Source: Gimesia benthica (GTDB lineage Bacteria; Planctomycetota; Planctomycetia; Planctomycetales; Planctomycetaceae). Taken from it: a stretch of DNA of 64,000 bases. Of this stretch, positions 11,845 to 20,855 are shown piece by piece. The stretch is from positions 2,019,501 to 2,083,500 of the forward strand of contig NZ_CP043930.1 in assembly GCF_009720525.1 (NCBI RefSeq), in the 5' to 3' direction. A program made the position numbers and the translations under genes. The first letter of the stretch is position 1. Each line of letters starts with the position of its first letter. Under the pieces are notes generated by a model. It searched no databases, was not told the DNA's origin, and worked only from the letters and a program-made list of their open reading frames with translations.

Positions 11845-12333
11845 TCAATCCAGCATCAACTGCAGATAAGTTACGTCCAGCCATTGGTCGAATTTATAGC
11901 CCACTTCGCGGAACGTGCCAACCACTTCAAAACCGAAGCTTTTATTCAGATGCAGGCTGATTTCATTCCCCTGTGACACGCCTGCGATCAACGTGTGAAA
12001 ATTCAGCCGCCGGGACTCATCGATAATCGCCTGCTTCAGTTGTCGTCCGATCCCTTTCCCGCGCTGCGTCCCCTTCACGTAAAAAGAGGTTTCCGCGGTC
12101 CGCTCATAAGCCTTGCGGGTTCGCCAGCGGGACAGACAGGCCCAGCCCGCGATTTCTCCGTCGCACTCCGCCACCAGAATCGGAAAGCGTTCATCGTGCG
12201 ACTCAAACCAGGGCAACCGCTCCTCGCGTGTTTGCGGCTCCAGATCAAAGGTCGCCGTCGATGTCAGAATCGCTTCATTATAAATCTCGGTCATCGCCTC
12301 CAGATCCGCCAATTCCGCCCGCCGGATTTTCAT
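11845..12333 (-). CDS. GNAT N-acetyltransferase, phosphinothricin/methionine-sulfone acetyltransferase type
   Basis: The 162-residue length fits the Pat/MnaT (YncA) branch of GNAT acyltransferases, which acetylate the amino group of amino-acid-like compounds with acetyl-CoA. The acetyl-CoA loop is GTQRGKGIGRQL, and the family-typical segments IYNEAI, ETSFYVKG, GNEISLHLNKSFGFEVVGTFREVGYKFDQW and DVTYLQL are all present. I use the ATG at 12333, eight bases after GGGAG; a GTG six bases earlier is the alternative. It stands alone. A resistance role against a specific compound cannot be claimed. Confidence 0.9.
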   Translation of the reverse strand: MKIRRAELADLEAMTEIYNEAILTSTATFDLEPQTREERLPWFESHDERFPILVAECDGEIAGWACLSRWRTRKAYERTAETSFYVKGTQRGKGIGRQLKQAIIDESRRLNFHTLIAGVSQGNEISLHLNKSFGFEVVGTFREVGYKFDQWLDVTYLQLMLD

Positions 12334-12449
12334 CGCCACTCTCCCTTCCGAAACTGTTGATCTGGAAACATGCCGGGCATCTGACTACCGTTACCTGCAC
12401 AGAAAGCCCACTTGAATAAGACAGCTCAGGCGGGACTGCGGTTCGGCGC

Positions 12450-13490
12450 TCAAGTCCCCTCAGATCCCTGCAGACGGGACAACGGGACTTTGAGAAAATG
12501 CACGCCGTCCCGGTTCATAAACACCGTTCCCAGATGTTCTCCATTCAGTTGAATCGTCCGCGCAGAATAATAACGGGCCGTCACCGGCGTCTCCGGCAGC
12601 AGGACCACCGTCCGCTTCGCGTCCCACGTCTGACCGTCATCCAGCGACAGATTATAAGACAGCCCCCGATTGTTGTGCCCCCGGCCCCAGGTCACCAGCA
12701 CTCTCCCGTCAGTCAGCACCGTCAGGAAACGCCCCTCAGCATTATCCCGCTGATCGGGAACCGCGGGAAAGCCATCAATCTGTTTCCAATGCTTGCCCTG
12801 GTCAGCCGAATGTAGCAGCACCGGTCCCATCGCCAGCAGACCTCCGTCCTTCAAACGTACGATCTGCTGAAACTCATGCTGCTTACCATCGGGCCCCACC
12901 AATGGAAAAGCCGTAAGTCTGCCGTTCTCCGGATCAAAGACCCGCGGCACACCAGTCCGCAAAGGCAGCAGCCACTGGCCCTCACTCCAGGGGAGCACAT
13001 TATGTCGCACCGCCCCCAGATGCGTCCCGTCCACAGGACCGATCAACCGCTGATCACTCCACGTCTTCCCTTGATCGGAACTGATCACATACAGCAGGGC
13101 CCGCTCGTAATAACCATCGCGGGCTTTATCGTCGGCAATGTAATTCCAGGTCACCAGAATCCGGCCATCGGGCAGCGTGTCCGCCGTGCCGGGATAGACT
13201 TCGAACTTCTGAACCGCACGAATGACTTCGGGCCGTTTCGCAGACGCCGGGATCGGCTCCGGCTTGGACCACGTCGCGCCCTCATCCGTAGAACGCGAGC
13301 AAAGCAGCACATTCTCCCCCTTGAACACCACGATCAGCGTTCCATCGTCGGCCTGGCAGATCGAAGGATGAATGTGCCCTCTAATGCGTTGCGCCAGAAT
13401 CGAAACCGGCTGCTCCTCCGCCCGGGCTCCCGGAGAACCAGACATCACCACCAGCAGCATTAGCGCAGCACACAGGAAAAAACGTTTCAT
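12450..13490 (-). CDS. Secreted sialidase/BNR-repeat neuraminidase-like protein
   Basis: This 346-residue protein has a signal peptide (MKRFFLCAALMLLVVMSGSPGARA) and a six-bladed sialidase-type propeller. Asp-box motifs are visible: STDEGATWSKP, SSDQGKTWSDQ, SADQGKHWKQ and SLDDGQTWDAK. The arginine of the family FRI/P-like region is less clear (QRIRGHIHPSICQ near the N-terminus may supply it). The likely role is exo-acting cleavage or binding of sialic-acid-like or other sugar residues outside the cytoplasm; many planctomycete members have unknown substrates. It lies 41 bases behind the ceramidase-like gene on the same strand, so the two are probably co-transcribed. Confidence 0.85.
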   Translation of the reverse strand: MKRFFLCAALMLLVVMSGSPGARAEEQPVSILAQRIRGHIHPSICQADDGTLIVVFKGENVLLCSRSTDEGATWSKPEPIPASAKRPEVIRAVQKFEVYPGTADTLPDGRILVTWNYIADDKARDGYYERALLYVISSDQGKTWSDQRLIGPVDGTHLGAVRHNVLPWSEGQWLLPLRTGVPRVFDPENGRLTAFPLVGPDGKQHEFQQIVRLKDGGLLAMGPVLLHSADQGKHWKQIDGFPAVPDQRDNAEGRFLTVLTDGRVLVTWGRGHNNRGLSYNLSLDDGQTWDAKRTVVLLPETPVTARYYSARTIQLNGEHLGTVFMNRDGVHFLKVPLSRLQGSEGT

Positions 13491-13531
13491 CGCTCGAGCC
13501 TCGCCCTTGAATGGAATTCCGTGAACCGAAC

Positions 13532-15007
13532 TCAGTCCGCCCGTTTCTCAGCCGCCGCTTGTCTTAACAGCCGAAGTGACGCCTCCACCAGCATCTCACC
13601 ACTGCCGGGCAGTAGATTAGAATTGGTCACTTCATAACTCCCCCCGGCATACGCGGCCCGGTGCGGAATGTAAATCGTCTCCACCGCGTTCGACAGTTCG
13701 ACGATGATCGTGGTTTTAAACGGAGACGCCTGCTTGATCGCCAGCCCCAGTTCCACGAACACTTCGCCCGGCAGACAGACGATCGCCACATCCTCGCCAA
13801 TCGTCATCACGGTCACATCCACGGGCAGCGTCTCGCCGATTCCCGCCAGTGATCGGCTCAAGCCCCATGTAATATGCTGATCAGTTTCCGCATAAGGTTT
13901 TTTGTGCCGCATCTGGTCCAGAATCATCTTCTTATACGCAGTCACATGCTCGAAGAAATCCACCTTTCCCTCGGCACGCGCCACCTTCAGCAGTTCAATC
14001 GAACGTTTCACTTCCGGCTGCGAGGCATCCTGCAAAGGCAGATCCACCACCTGCGACTGCACCGTCAGACCAGTCCCTTTCACCGGCTCCAGTTTCGGCA
14101 GCTCCGCTGTGATCGTTTCCCCCAGCGAATTCCCGATGAAATCCACCTTGTTCCGTACGGGTGACGCTGGATTGGAATGATTAATATCCCCGCAGCAGCC
14201 GGTGCCGAAAATTGAAATCACATCTTTCCCAAGCGTCTCCCGCAATGTCTCCTGAATGAAGAACGGGTAGTCGGCGCTCCAGCGGGTCCCGCCCACCGTA
14301 TCCAGGTGCAAGGCGAAGTTACTCAGCACTCCTTCGTAAGAACCATCTTTCGCATTCTTGATCGCCAGCAGTTCAATCCGCGGATCAATCGGACCAGCGG
14401 CCCGGATCACATTCGGATTCTTCAACGACTGCCAGGTCTTCACACTCCCGTCCTTCATCACGAAGCGTCTATTGAAGGCCACCGGCGTCTTCTGCACAGC
14501 AGCCCCCGTTTCCAGCTGCGCCGGTTTCGCTGCTTTATTTGCCGCCACGATCGCTTCCACCGGACCGTTGATCAGTTTTTGAATGTACTCGGCCCGCAGC
14601 GGCTGCTGTTTCTCTTTCCCCAGGTAGAGATAGAGCTCCTTCATGTAATCGGGAGCCGTGTGCGAATGAGTCGCCGCCAGCACGATATTTTCAGCCGGGA
14701 TCCCCGTTTTCTCAGCAGCCAGCCGACGCACTTCTTTCGAAAGATCCGTGGCCACGCCGATCAGATCACATACCACCAGCGCACCTGCTGTCTCCCCTTC
14801 CCGAAACACAATCGCCTTGGCCTGCAGCGGATCGATCTTCCCTTCCGCCAACCGCTCATGATAATAGCCGGCCATAGGGAAACCGACGGGAGGGGTAATA
14901 TCCGTCTCCGCCACTCCTACCTGCAGGCCATCGCCCGCATGAGCAACAGAAACCAGCGACAGCAGACACAGACAACAAAACACCAGGCAGCGGGAAACAA
15001 ACAACAT
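13532..15007 (-). CDS. Secreted neutral/alkaline ceramidase-like hydrolase
   Basis: The 491-residue protein begins with a signal peptide (MLFVSRCLVFCCLCLLSLVSVAHA) followed by the N-terminal domain of neutral/alkaline non-lysosomal ceramidases: VGVAETDITPPVGFPMAGY, then the zinc-site region LAATHSHTAPD (two His), a later LHLDTVGG and FGTGCCGDINH. True ceramidases are usually 650-750 residues with a C-terminal Ig-like domain, absent here, so this is the short form common in planctomycetes. Hydrolysis of an amide bond in a lipid or related substrate is inferred. It lies between the SGNH hydrolase (58-base gap) and the sialidase-like gene (41-base gap). Confidence 0.85.
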   Translation of the reverse strand: MLFVSRCLVFCCLCLLSLVSVAHAGDGLQVGVAETDITPPVGFPMAGYYHERLAEGKIDPLQAKAIVFREGETAGALVVCDLIGVATDLSKEVRRLAAEKTGIPAENIVLAATHSHTAPDYMKELYLYLGKEKQQPLRAEYIQKLINGPVEAIVAANKAAKPAQLETGAAVQKTPVAFNRRFVMKDGSVKTWQSLKNPNVIRAAGPIDPRIELLAIKNAKDGSYEGVLSNFALHLDTVGGTRWSADYPFFIQETLRETLGKDVISIFGTGCCGDINHSNPASPVRNKVDFIGNSLGETITAELPKLEPVKGTGLTVQSQVVDLPLQDASQPEVKRSIELLKVARAEGKVDFFEHVTAYKKMILDQMRHKKPYAETDQHITWGLSRSLAGIGETLPVDVTVMTIGEDVAIVCLPGEVFVELGLAIKQASPFKTTIIVELSNAVETIYIPHRAAYAGGSYEVTNSNLLPGSGEMLVEASLRLLRQAAAEKRAD

Positions 15008-15065
15008 GGAGGGAAACCTTCAATGGGGGTAAGAAAATCATAGGAAGGCGGGCACGCGGCCCGGT

Positions 15066-16052
15066 TCAGTCGGCAGCTTTGCCATCGCGGAGTTGCTTGA
15101 ACTTCTGATAACCTTTCCAGGCCATCTTCTGTAATTCGGCACGGTCTTTGTCAGAAAACGTTTTCGTGATCGGGTTGCCGTCACGGTCTTTGTCCCGATC
15201 TTTGTTATTCCAGAACCGGATATCGGTAATCGAATCGACGGCCAGTCCTTCCGGACTCTTATCGAACAGGGCTGCATAAATCGTACACGCCGTCAGATAG
15301 GCCATCGTCTGATTCAGATGTGCATCGTTCAGGAACCGCAGTGTCAGATCCGGACGTTCTGTCTGACAATACAGCCCCACCAGCGACATCGGGGCGGCGC
15401 TCGCATCGAGCTGTTTCGCCAGGGCCGCAATCGCTTTCGCTTTTTTCATTACCGGCTCCGCATCCGGGGCCGTCCGCAGGGGATTTTTATTCTGAGTCGC
15501 AGGCGTCGTCTCATACAAAATCACGCGGGCTCCCTGCTCCTTCGCCAGGGCCGCGAACTTTGGTGCATACTGAGCATACAATGACGGATCGCCGCTGACG
15601 TCATCCCGATAAGATTGCAGGATGACCACATCCCATTTTGGATGCGGCTGATCCAGTTCCTTGATCAGACCCTGATGTCGTTTCAACGCGGCACGCGCAT
15701 ATCGGTTCTCTTTGTCTGCGGCTGCCTTTTTCAGGTCGGCAATCGTCTGCTCTTCTTCCGCTTTGGTCAGGGAATGCAGCTTCACAAAATTCTGTGTACC
15801 CAGATTCCAGTGATCCCTCAGCCGCCGACCGCCATAAATCACCGTCGTCGGTTTGAAAGTCAGCCCCGGATTACCCGCTTCGGCCATCTGCTTCACCACC
15901 TCGGCCAGGTTGTGCCGGGCTGTGTAACTGTTGCCGATAAACAGCACGTTCAACGTCTGCTTCTCTTCCGCGACGACCGGTCGGCCTGCTCCACTCCAGA
16001 GAATTAACAGACAGATCAGACTCCAGGTTATCAATCGCAGATGTAACAGCAT
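15066..16052 (-). CDS. Secreted SGNH/GDSL-family hydrolase
   Basis: The protein has 328 residues. I use the ATG at 16052, preceded by GAGAGGG at good spacing; a TTG at 16067 is the alternative. After a signal peptide (MLLHLRLITWSLICLLILWSGAGRPVVA), block I reads VLFIGNSYTARHNL, with S of GNSYT as the expected nucleophile. Further blocks include VVILQSYRDD and a late LNDAHLNQTM with the catalytic His. Such enzymes act as esterases or lipases on carbohydrates or lipids. It heads a tight run with the ceramidase-like and sialidase-like genes. Confidence 0.8.
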   Translation of the reverse strand: MLLHLRLITWSLICLLILWSGAGRPVVAEEKQTLNVLFIGNSYTARHNLAEVVKQMAEAGNPGLTFKPTTVIYGGRRLRDHWNLGTQNFVKLHSLTKAEEEQTIADLKKAAADKENRYARAALKRHQGLIKELDQPHPKWDVVILQSYRDDVSGDPSLYAQYAPKFAALAKEQGARVILYETTPATQNKNPLRTAPDAEPVMKKAKAIAALAKQLDASAAPMSLVGLYCQTERPDLTLRFLNDAHLNQTMAYLTACTIYAALFDKSPEGLAVDSITDIRFWNNKDRDKDRDGNPITKTFSDKDRAELQKMAWKGYQKFKQLRDGKAAD

Positions 16053-16173
16053 CGCCAGCCCTCTCAAAAGCAGAAATAAAAAACCGGGACAGAACCAATC
16101 CCATTATGAAGCGAGCGCGAGCAGCAGTCAAAGGATTCGTTCCCTGTCCCGGTTTGGCATGAGTCAATGCCGG

Positions 16174-16605
16174 TTAATCCACGGTCTGCACATCCAGCGT
16201 AATCGTGGCATTGAACAGCTTGGAAACCGGACAGCCGGCTTTCGCCTTACCGGCCAGCTCTTCCACGGTCGCTGCATCTGCGCCAGGAACTTTCGCTTTC
16301 AACGTCAGATGGATGGCTTCGATCGCAAAACCCCCTTCCACCTGATTCAGCGAAACCTCCGCTGTCGTCTCCAGCCGCTCAGCCTTCAGATCCGAGTCAC
16401 CCAGAATCTTGGAGAGCGCCATCGAGAAACAGCCGGCATGAGCTGCACCGATCAACTCCTCAGGGTTAGTCCCCTGCTCCCCTTCAAACCGCGTGGAAAA
16501 ACTGTAGGGCAATTCCTGCAGCGCACCACTGGCGGTCGACACGGTCCCTTTTCCATCTTTGATTCCCCCCTGCCAGACGGCAGAGCCAGTACGTTTAATC
16601 GACAT
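16174..16605 (-). CDS. osmC: OsmC-family peroxiredoxin
   Basis: This 143-residue protein matches the OsmC organic-hydroperoxide reductase throughout. The two redox cysteines are C59 (AHAGCFSMAL) and C125 (KAGCPVSKL), the same positions as in E. coli OsmC from memory. NPEELIGAAHAGCF and KAKVPGAD are typical of OsmC rather than Ohr. It detoxifies organic hydroperoxides in the cytoplasm. A strong AAGGAGGAG ribosome-binding site precedes the ATG. It is divergent from the transglutaminase gene with 230 bases between, where its promoter should lie. Osmotic or stationary-phase control is known for E. coli osmC but is not visible here. Confidence 0.93.
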   Translation of the reverse strand: MSIKRTGSAVWQGGIKDGKGTVSTASGALQELPYSFSTRFEGEQGTNPEELIGAAHAGCFSMALSKILGDSDLKAERLETTAEVSLNQVEGGFAIEAIHLTLKAKVPGADAATVEELAGKAKAGCPVSKLFNATITLDVQTVD

Positions 16606-16835
16606 CTTATCTCCTCCTTGGTTTGAGGTTGCTTTCAGTAAAACACAGAGTTCACCTTAGAAAATCCCACTGCAAATGTCACGAGACTTTTTTCCGAATC
16701 AGCTCAACCATGCCCCTCACTTCACTGCTTTCCGGAAAACAGACCGTTGTCAGCGACCCTGGCAGACGTTACAATCTAACATTCTGACGTTATTGAGAAT
16801 ATAATATAGATAACTTTTCCAGGAGCCCTGACGGC

Positions 16836-17999
16836 ATGACTCAGAACCAGAATCGCCTTACGATTGCGTCTTACTTCCTGCTGGCATTGCTGACCGCTTC
16901 CCTGCATGCACAGGCCGAAAAACCGGAATCGAAGTCGCTTCGAGCGGACCTCCCTTACCAGGTAAAAAAGAGTGATCCCGTTAACCACGAGGTCGAATTC
17001 TCCGTCGTTGTCACGCCCCCTTACCATTGCAAAGTCCTCAAGGTCTGGGTTCCCGTCCCACAGACCGATGCGGCCCAGGAAATCACAGCCAGCAAATTCA
17101 CGACTTTTCCACAGCAGGTCAGTCCCCAAATCAGCAATGAACCCGTCTACGACAACCGCTTCGCTTACTTTGAATTTCATGATCCCCACGGTGCCCAGAT
17201 CATCACCCATCGTTTCAGAGCTCGTGCATGGAACCTGCACTGGAACATGAATCCTGCGCATGTCACCCGGGTCGAACAGTGGCCATCCTCATTTGAACCG
17301 TATCTGAAGCCGCAGACCGTGGCCCAGCCGGAACAGTTTCAGCAGGTGATTCAGAACATCAACGCCGGCTTTCAGAACAAAGGCCCCGGCCTGATTGGCG
17401 CGATGAACTGGATTGACCGGAATCTGACCTACGATCATATCCATGCCTCCCTCCAGGCCGATGCGAATCACGCCTTCGAACAACGCCGCGGGCACTGCAG
17501 CGATTATCACGGCCTCTGTGCCACCATGGGACGCGCCTTAGGTTACCCGACACGCGTGACCTACGGACTGGCCCTCTATCCCAAAAACTCTCCTTCGCAC
17601 TGCAAGATGGAAGCCTACCTCCCCCCGTATGGCTGGATCAGCTTCGATCTCTCGGAAACCCAGAAACTGGCGAAACAGATTCAGTCCGACAAAGAGTTGA
17701 CCGCAGCCCAGAAAACATCGCTCACGCAAGCCGCCCGCGAGCGGACCCTCTCCGGTTTTCGCGAAAACAGCTGGCTGCTCTTAACTCGCGGGACCGACTA
17801 TCAACTCGCGCCCCCCGCGCTGAAACCGGTCCGCGTTGTGCGAACCGCGTATGTGGAAGCCGATGGCGAAATCCTCCCCGAACCCGACCCGGCGAATATC
17901 AAAAAACGCGAGTTCTCCTGGATGACCTCACACCGCTACACCGCCGACAAGCCATTCAAAAAACCGTTCAAGGACCTCTCCACCCTGAACGCCGATTGA
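16836..17999 (+). CDS. Secreted transglutaminase-like (papain-fold) protein
   Basis: The protein has 387 residues with a signal peptide (MTQNQNRLTIASYFLLALLTASLHAQA) and an AGGAG site upstream of the ATG. An N-terminal beta domain (about 45-150, VVVTPPYHCKVLKVWVPVP) precedes the transglutaminase-like core. The triad is visible: C221 in RRGHCSDYHG, H255 in SPSHCKMEAYL and D271 in SFDLSE. These proteins act outside the cytoplasm as proteases, amidases or cross-linking enzymes. Which reaction applies here is unknown. The gene converges with the DGPF-protein cluster. Confidence 0.88.
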   Translation: MTQNQNRLTIASYFLLALLTASLHAQAEKPESKSLRADLPYQVKKSDPVNHEVEFSVVVTPPYHCKVLKVWVPVPQTDAAQEITASKFTTFPQQVSPQISNEPVYDNRFAYFEFHDPHGAQIITHRFRARAWNLHWNMNPAHVTRVEQWPSSFEPYLKPQTVAQPEQFQQVIQNINAGFQNKGPGLIGAMNWIDRNLTYDHIHASLQADANHAFEQRRGHCSDYHGLCATMGRALGYPTRVTYGLALYPKNSPSHCKMEAYLPPYGWISFDLSETQKLAKQIQSDKELTAAQKTSLTQAARERTLSGFRENSWLLLTRGTDYQLAPPALKPVRVVRTAYVEADGEILPEPDPANIKKREFSWMTSHRYTADKPFKKPFKDLSTLNAD

Positions 18000-18054
18000 A
18001 AAGGAACCGTCAATATACTCACTGGCAAAAAACTGGTCACCAAGCTCAGCTCTA

Positions 18055-18480
18055 CTAGTCCAGTTTCTCAGCTGCTTCCGCGATGCGCCGTTCCTGTTCT
18101 TTCAGTTCCGGCGTCATCGTATCACCAAAATCTTCCATCTCAAAGAAGGGGCGGATTTCCAGATCCGATTCTTCCGGCATCGGATTCGGACAGCGTTTCG
18201 CCCACTCAATCGCTTCTTCCATCGACTTCACCTTCCAGACCCAGTAGCCCGCGACCAGTTCTTTCGTCTCCGCAAACGGCCCGTCAATCACCGTTCGTTC
18301 CGCACCCGAAAAACGGATCCGTACTCCAGCCGAACTGGGACGCAGCCCATCCCCCGACAACATGATCCCGGCCTTCACCAGCTCTTCGTTGAAGTTTCCC
18401 ATCGCGGTCAGCAGTTCCTCGCTGGGCATTTCGCCCGCTTCCGAACTCTTTGACGCTTTGACCATGACCATCACTTTCAT
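18055..18480 (-). CDS. DGPF/YciI-family protein, last gene of the ECF42-like cluster
   Basis: This 141-residue YciI-like (DGPF-domain, COG3795 type) protein has the motif IDGPFAETKELVAGYWVWKV. It is the longest of the four DGPF proteins here, with an acidic C-terminal helix (LKEQERRIAEAAEKLD). The fold is a dimeric alpha+beta ferredoxin-like barrel. No reaction is established for the group; it accompanies ECF42 sigma factors in many phyla. A GAGGAG site precedes the ATG. It lies 53 bases behind the next DGPF gene and is the 3' end of the run. I saw no terminator before the convergent transglutaminase gene. Confidence 0.9.
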   Translation of the reverse strand: MKVMVMVKASKSSEAGEMPSEELLTAMGNFNEELVKAGIMLSGDGLRPSSAGVRIRFSGAERTVIDGPFAETKELVAGYWVWKVKSMEEAIEWAKRCPNPMPEESDLEIRPFFEMEDFGDTMTPELKEQERRIAEAAEKLD

Positions 18481-18533
18481 TGTTCCACTCCTCTGCTGAT
18501 ATCTTATTTGAGTATTCTGTATTTCAGACTCTG

Positions 18534-18893
18534 TTATCGTTTCACTTCAATTTCCGGCAGCTCAAAAATCGGTCGAATCTCAACCGTCCCCTTCTTAGCC
18601 GGTGGCAGACGCTCCGCGATCGCAATCGCCTCATCCAGATTTTCGACATCGATCACATAGTACCCGCCCAGTTGCTCTACCGTCTCGGCGAACGGGCCGT
18701 CGGTTACCATCTTCCTGTCTTCGCGTACCCGCACACAGGTCGCAGTCGACACTGGATGCAAAGGCGACGATGCCAGGTATTTACCCTGCTCATTCAACTC
18801 GTGGCAGATCTCCATCGATTCCTGCATGCAGGCCGACCGTTCTGCTTCGGTCCAGCAGCTTTCCGTACCGTAAATCAGCAACATGTATTTCAT
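18534..18893 (-). CDS. DGPF/YciI-family protein
   Basis: This 119-residue protein begins MKYMLLIYGTE and carries [20 protein letters not shown], the DGPF signature, followed by the typical IEIRPIFELPE-like end. It closely resembles the 121-residue DGPF protein at 18949-19314 in length and layout, so the two are probably tandem duplicates. AAGGAAT precedes the start. Function unknown; it is co-directional with and close to the rest of the sigma-factor cluster. Confidence 0.9.
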   Translation of the reverse strand: MKYMLLIYGTESCWTEAERSACMQESMEICHELNEQGKYLASSPLHPVSTATCVRVREDRKMVTDGPFAETVEQLGGYYVIDVENLDEAIAIAERLPPAKKGTVEIRPIFELPEIEVKR

Positions 18894-18948
18894 AACGATT
18901 CCTTTTCACTCCCCGTTGATCTCAAATTGAATGGCTTCAGATAAAACA

Positions 18949-19314
18949 CTATTTTCCCGCAGGCAGATTGGGAACCTCAACAAGTGGACGCACCTCTACA
19001 GTTCCCCGTCGGGCGCCGGGGATCTGTTTGGCGATCTCGACCGCTGCTTCCATCGAATCCACATCGACCAGGAAATAGCCTCCCAGGTGCTCGGTGGTTT
19101 CCGCAAACGGACCATCGGTCACCAGTGCATCACCCTCGCGCACCCGCACACTGATGGCCGTCTCGACTGGCTCCAGTGGTGCTGCGGAACAGTACAGGTT
19201 CCGGCTGTGCAACGTATGACACAAGTCGACAGACTCCCCCAAAGCCACCTTTCGTTCTTCCGGCTCCCAGGCATCGGGGGTCGCATAGACCAGCAACAGA
19301 TATTTCATCTTCAT
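18949..19314 (-). CDS. DGPF/YciI-family protein
   Basis: This 121-residue protein (MKMKYLLLVYATPDAWEPEE) has the motif [26 protein letters not shown] and the C-terminal VEVRPLVEVP. A second ATG two codons later is an equally good start. It shares most motif positions with its neighbour at 18534-18893. It follows the DUF1579 gene by only 11 bases, supporting one transcript. Biochemical role unknown. Confidence 0.9.
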   Translation of the reverse strand: MKMKYLLLVYATPDAWEPEERKVALGESVDLCHTLHSRNLYCSAAPLEPVETAISVRVREGDALVTDGPFAETTEHLGGYFLVDVDSMEAAVEIAKQIPGARRGTVEVRPLVEVPNLPAGK

Positions 19315-19325
19315 TCACTCCCGTT

Positions 19326-19805
19326 TTAGTTTTTCCGTCGATGTTCCGACGTCATGATCTGCAGCCACTCCCCCTCTTCGGTCAGCATTTCACTGCTCAG
19401 AATCCACCTGGATTCATCAATCACTTCGATCGCATCTTTATAAGAAGTGGTCCCTTCGCTCCCGCACTTCGGCCCCACTGTGTCCAGCGTCAGTTTGCGT
19501 CCTGTCGCATCCAGGCCTCCCTGATAAGACCAGAGACAGGACATCATCGACCCCGCAAAACTACCGACATACTGACCGAGTTTGATATCGTATCCCAGCG
19601 TCATCAGTGTCGACCAGGAACCGGATTCTTCATCTTCTCCGCCCCCTTCAATCAGAAACCACATCCCCCCCAGAGAGCGGCAGTTCACATCACCGACCGA
19701 ATTATAGGTTGGCTCTCCCGGTCCCATCTGGCACTCGGTCTCTGCAATCCAGCTGCCTGTTAACTGCTTCAGCCATTCGTGTTCTGCCTGTGGCTTCTCA
19801 AACAT
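19326..19805 (-). CDS. DUF1579-family protein
   Basis: The protein has 159 residues. I start it at the ATG at 19805 (MFEKPQAEHEWLKQLTGSW), directly after a GGGGAGAGGAATA ribosome-binding sequence; an ATG at 19862 would add a poorly supported leader. The opening HEWLKQLTGSWIAE and the beta-rich body (FIEGGGEDEESGSWSTLMTLGYD, YVGSFAGSMM) are typical of DUF1579, a lipocalin-like barrel of unknown function. DUF1579 genes are recurrent companions of YciI and VOC genes beside ECF sigma factors, in line with its place between two DGPF genes here. Confidence 0.85.
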   Translation of the reverse strand: MFEKPQAEHEWLKQLTGSWIAETECQMGPGEPTYNSVGDVNCRSLGGMWFLIEGGGEDEESGSWSTLMTLGYDIKLGQYVGSFAGSMMSCLWSYQGGLDATGRKLTLDTVGPKCGSEGTTSYKDAIEVIDESRWILSSEMLTEEGEWLQIMTSEHRRKN

Positions 19806-19871
19806 TATTCCTCTCCCCTGGTTTAACGATCTATACCTCAACACTAATGCATCAAGAGGCACAGTTACCTG

Positions 19872-20258
19872 TTACTGAATTGCCGCGTCCCGTTCCTTGA
19901 TCAGCGCACTGATCTCTTCATTCACTGGATGGATCTCAAACGGTCCCATGCCGATTCCCGGATGCCGCGAAATCAGAGCGATCGCATGGTTCAGATCCCG
20001 GGCTTCCAGAAACAACAGGCCGCCGATCTGTTCCCTGGTCTCTGCAAAAGGGCCATCGGTCACATCCACCTGTCCGTTCACAGTCCGCAGCGTCACCGCC
20101 TGGCTGGCATGCTGTAGTGCCTGCCCTCCGATAAAATGGCCTCCCCGCCGGAGTTCGTCATCGTAGGCAAAACATTCTTCCATTGCGGTTGAAAGTTCTT
20201 CCTCCGATTTCCCCTCCATCCATGCTTCATCGTAATATCCCAGGCAGACAAATCTCAT
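19872..20258 (-). CDS. DGPF/YciI-family protein
   Basis: This 128-residue protein ([21 protein letters not shown]) has the motif [27 protein letters not shown]. It is the most diverged of the four: the first strand reads [10 protein letters not shown] and the C-terminus [27 protein letters not shown] site lies upstream. It is third in the seven-gene run, between the second VOC gene and DUF1579. Function unknown. Confidence 0.9.
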   Translation of the reverse strand: MRFVCLGYYDEAWMEGKSEEELSTAMEECFAYDDELRRGGHFIGGQALQHASQAVTLRTVNGQVDVTDGPFAETREQIGGLLFLEARDLNHAIALISRHPGIGMGPFEIHPVNEEISALIKERDAAIQ

Positions 20259-20321
20259 GGTCGTCCCTCATTGAAAATGGTTGTATTGTATCAAGTCATG
20301 ACTCGATTTGAGTAATCTCTA

Positions 20322-20804
20322 TCAGGCTCCATCAAAGGCCCGCTGCAACCCATCGATCTCCAGCTTCGTCATCTGCATCAATGCCGCCATCACCCGGCCG
20401 GTTTTCTCCGCATCTCCCGTTTGCATCAACTCGGGCAGGATTGTCGGCACGATCTGCCAGGAAAGGCCAAACCGGTCTTTGAGCCAGCCACACTGGCCCG
20501 GTTCGCCTCCCGCTGACAGTTTTTCCCAATATTCGTCGATCTCGTCCTGACTGTCGCAATTTACCACGAACGAAACGGCTTCGTTGAACTTGAACAAGGG
20601 GCCGCCGTTCAACGCGGTAAACCGCTGGCCTTCCAGTTCAAAAGCTGCGACCATCACCGACCCCGCGGGCCCCGGTCCCCCTTCGCCGTAACGCGACACG
20701 TCGAAGCGTTTCGAGTTCTTGAAAATCGAAGTGTAATAATCGATGGCCTCTTCTGCGTTGTTGTCGAACCAGAGGAAGGGGGAGATTTTCGGAATATCTG
20801 ACAT
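20322..20804 (-). CDS. VOC-family (PhnB-like) protein
   Basis: The protein has 160 residues of the PhnB/3-demethylubiquinone-methyltransferase-like branch of the vicinal-oxygen-chelate fold: ISPFLWFDNNAEEAIDYYTSIFKNSKR at the start, FELEGQRFTALNGGP in the middle, and GQCGWLKDRFGLSWQIVP near the end. Despite the old name these are not methyltransferases. They are small binding or isomerase-like proteins, mostly uncharacterised. It is the second gene after the ECF42-type promoter site. Confidence 0.88.
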   Translation of the reverse strand: MSDIPKISPFLWFDNNAEEAIDYYTSIFKNSKRFDVSRYGEGGPGPAGSVMVAAFELEGQRFTALNGGPLFKFNEAVSFVVNCDSQDEIDEYWEKLSAGGEPGQCGWLKDRFGLSWQIVPTILPELMQTGDAEKTGRVMAALMQMTKLEIDGLQRAFDGA

Positions 20805-20855
20805 CGTGCTGCTCTTCTCTTTTGATTGTCATGGAGATGGAAAACGGCCCTGGTA

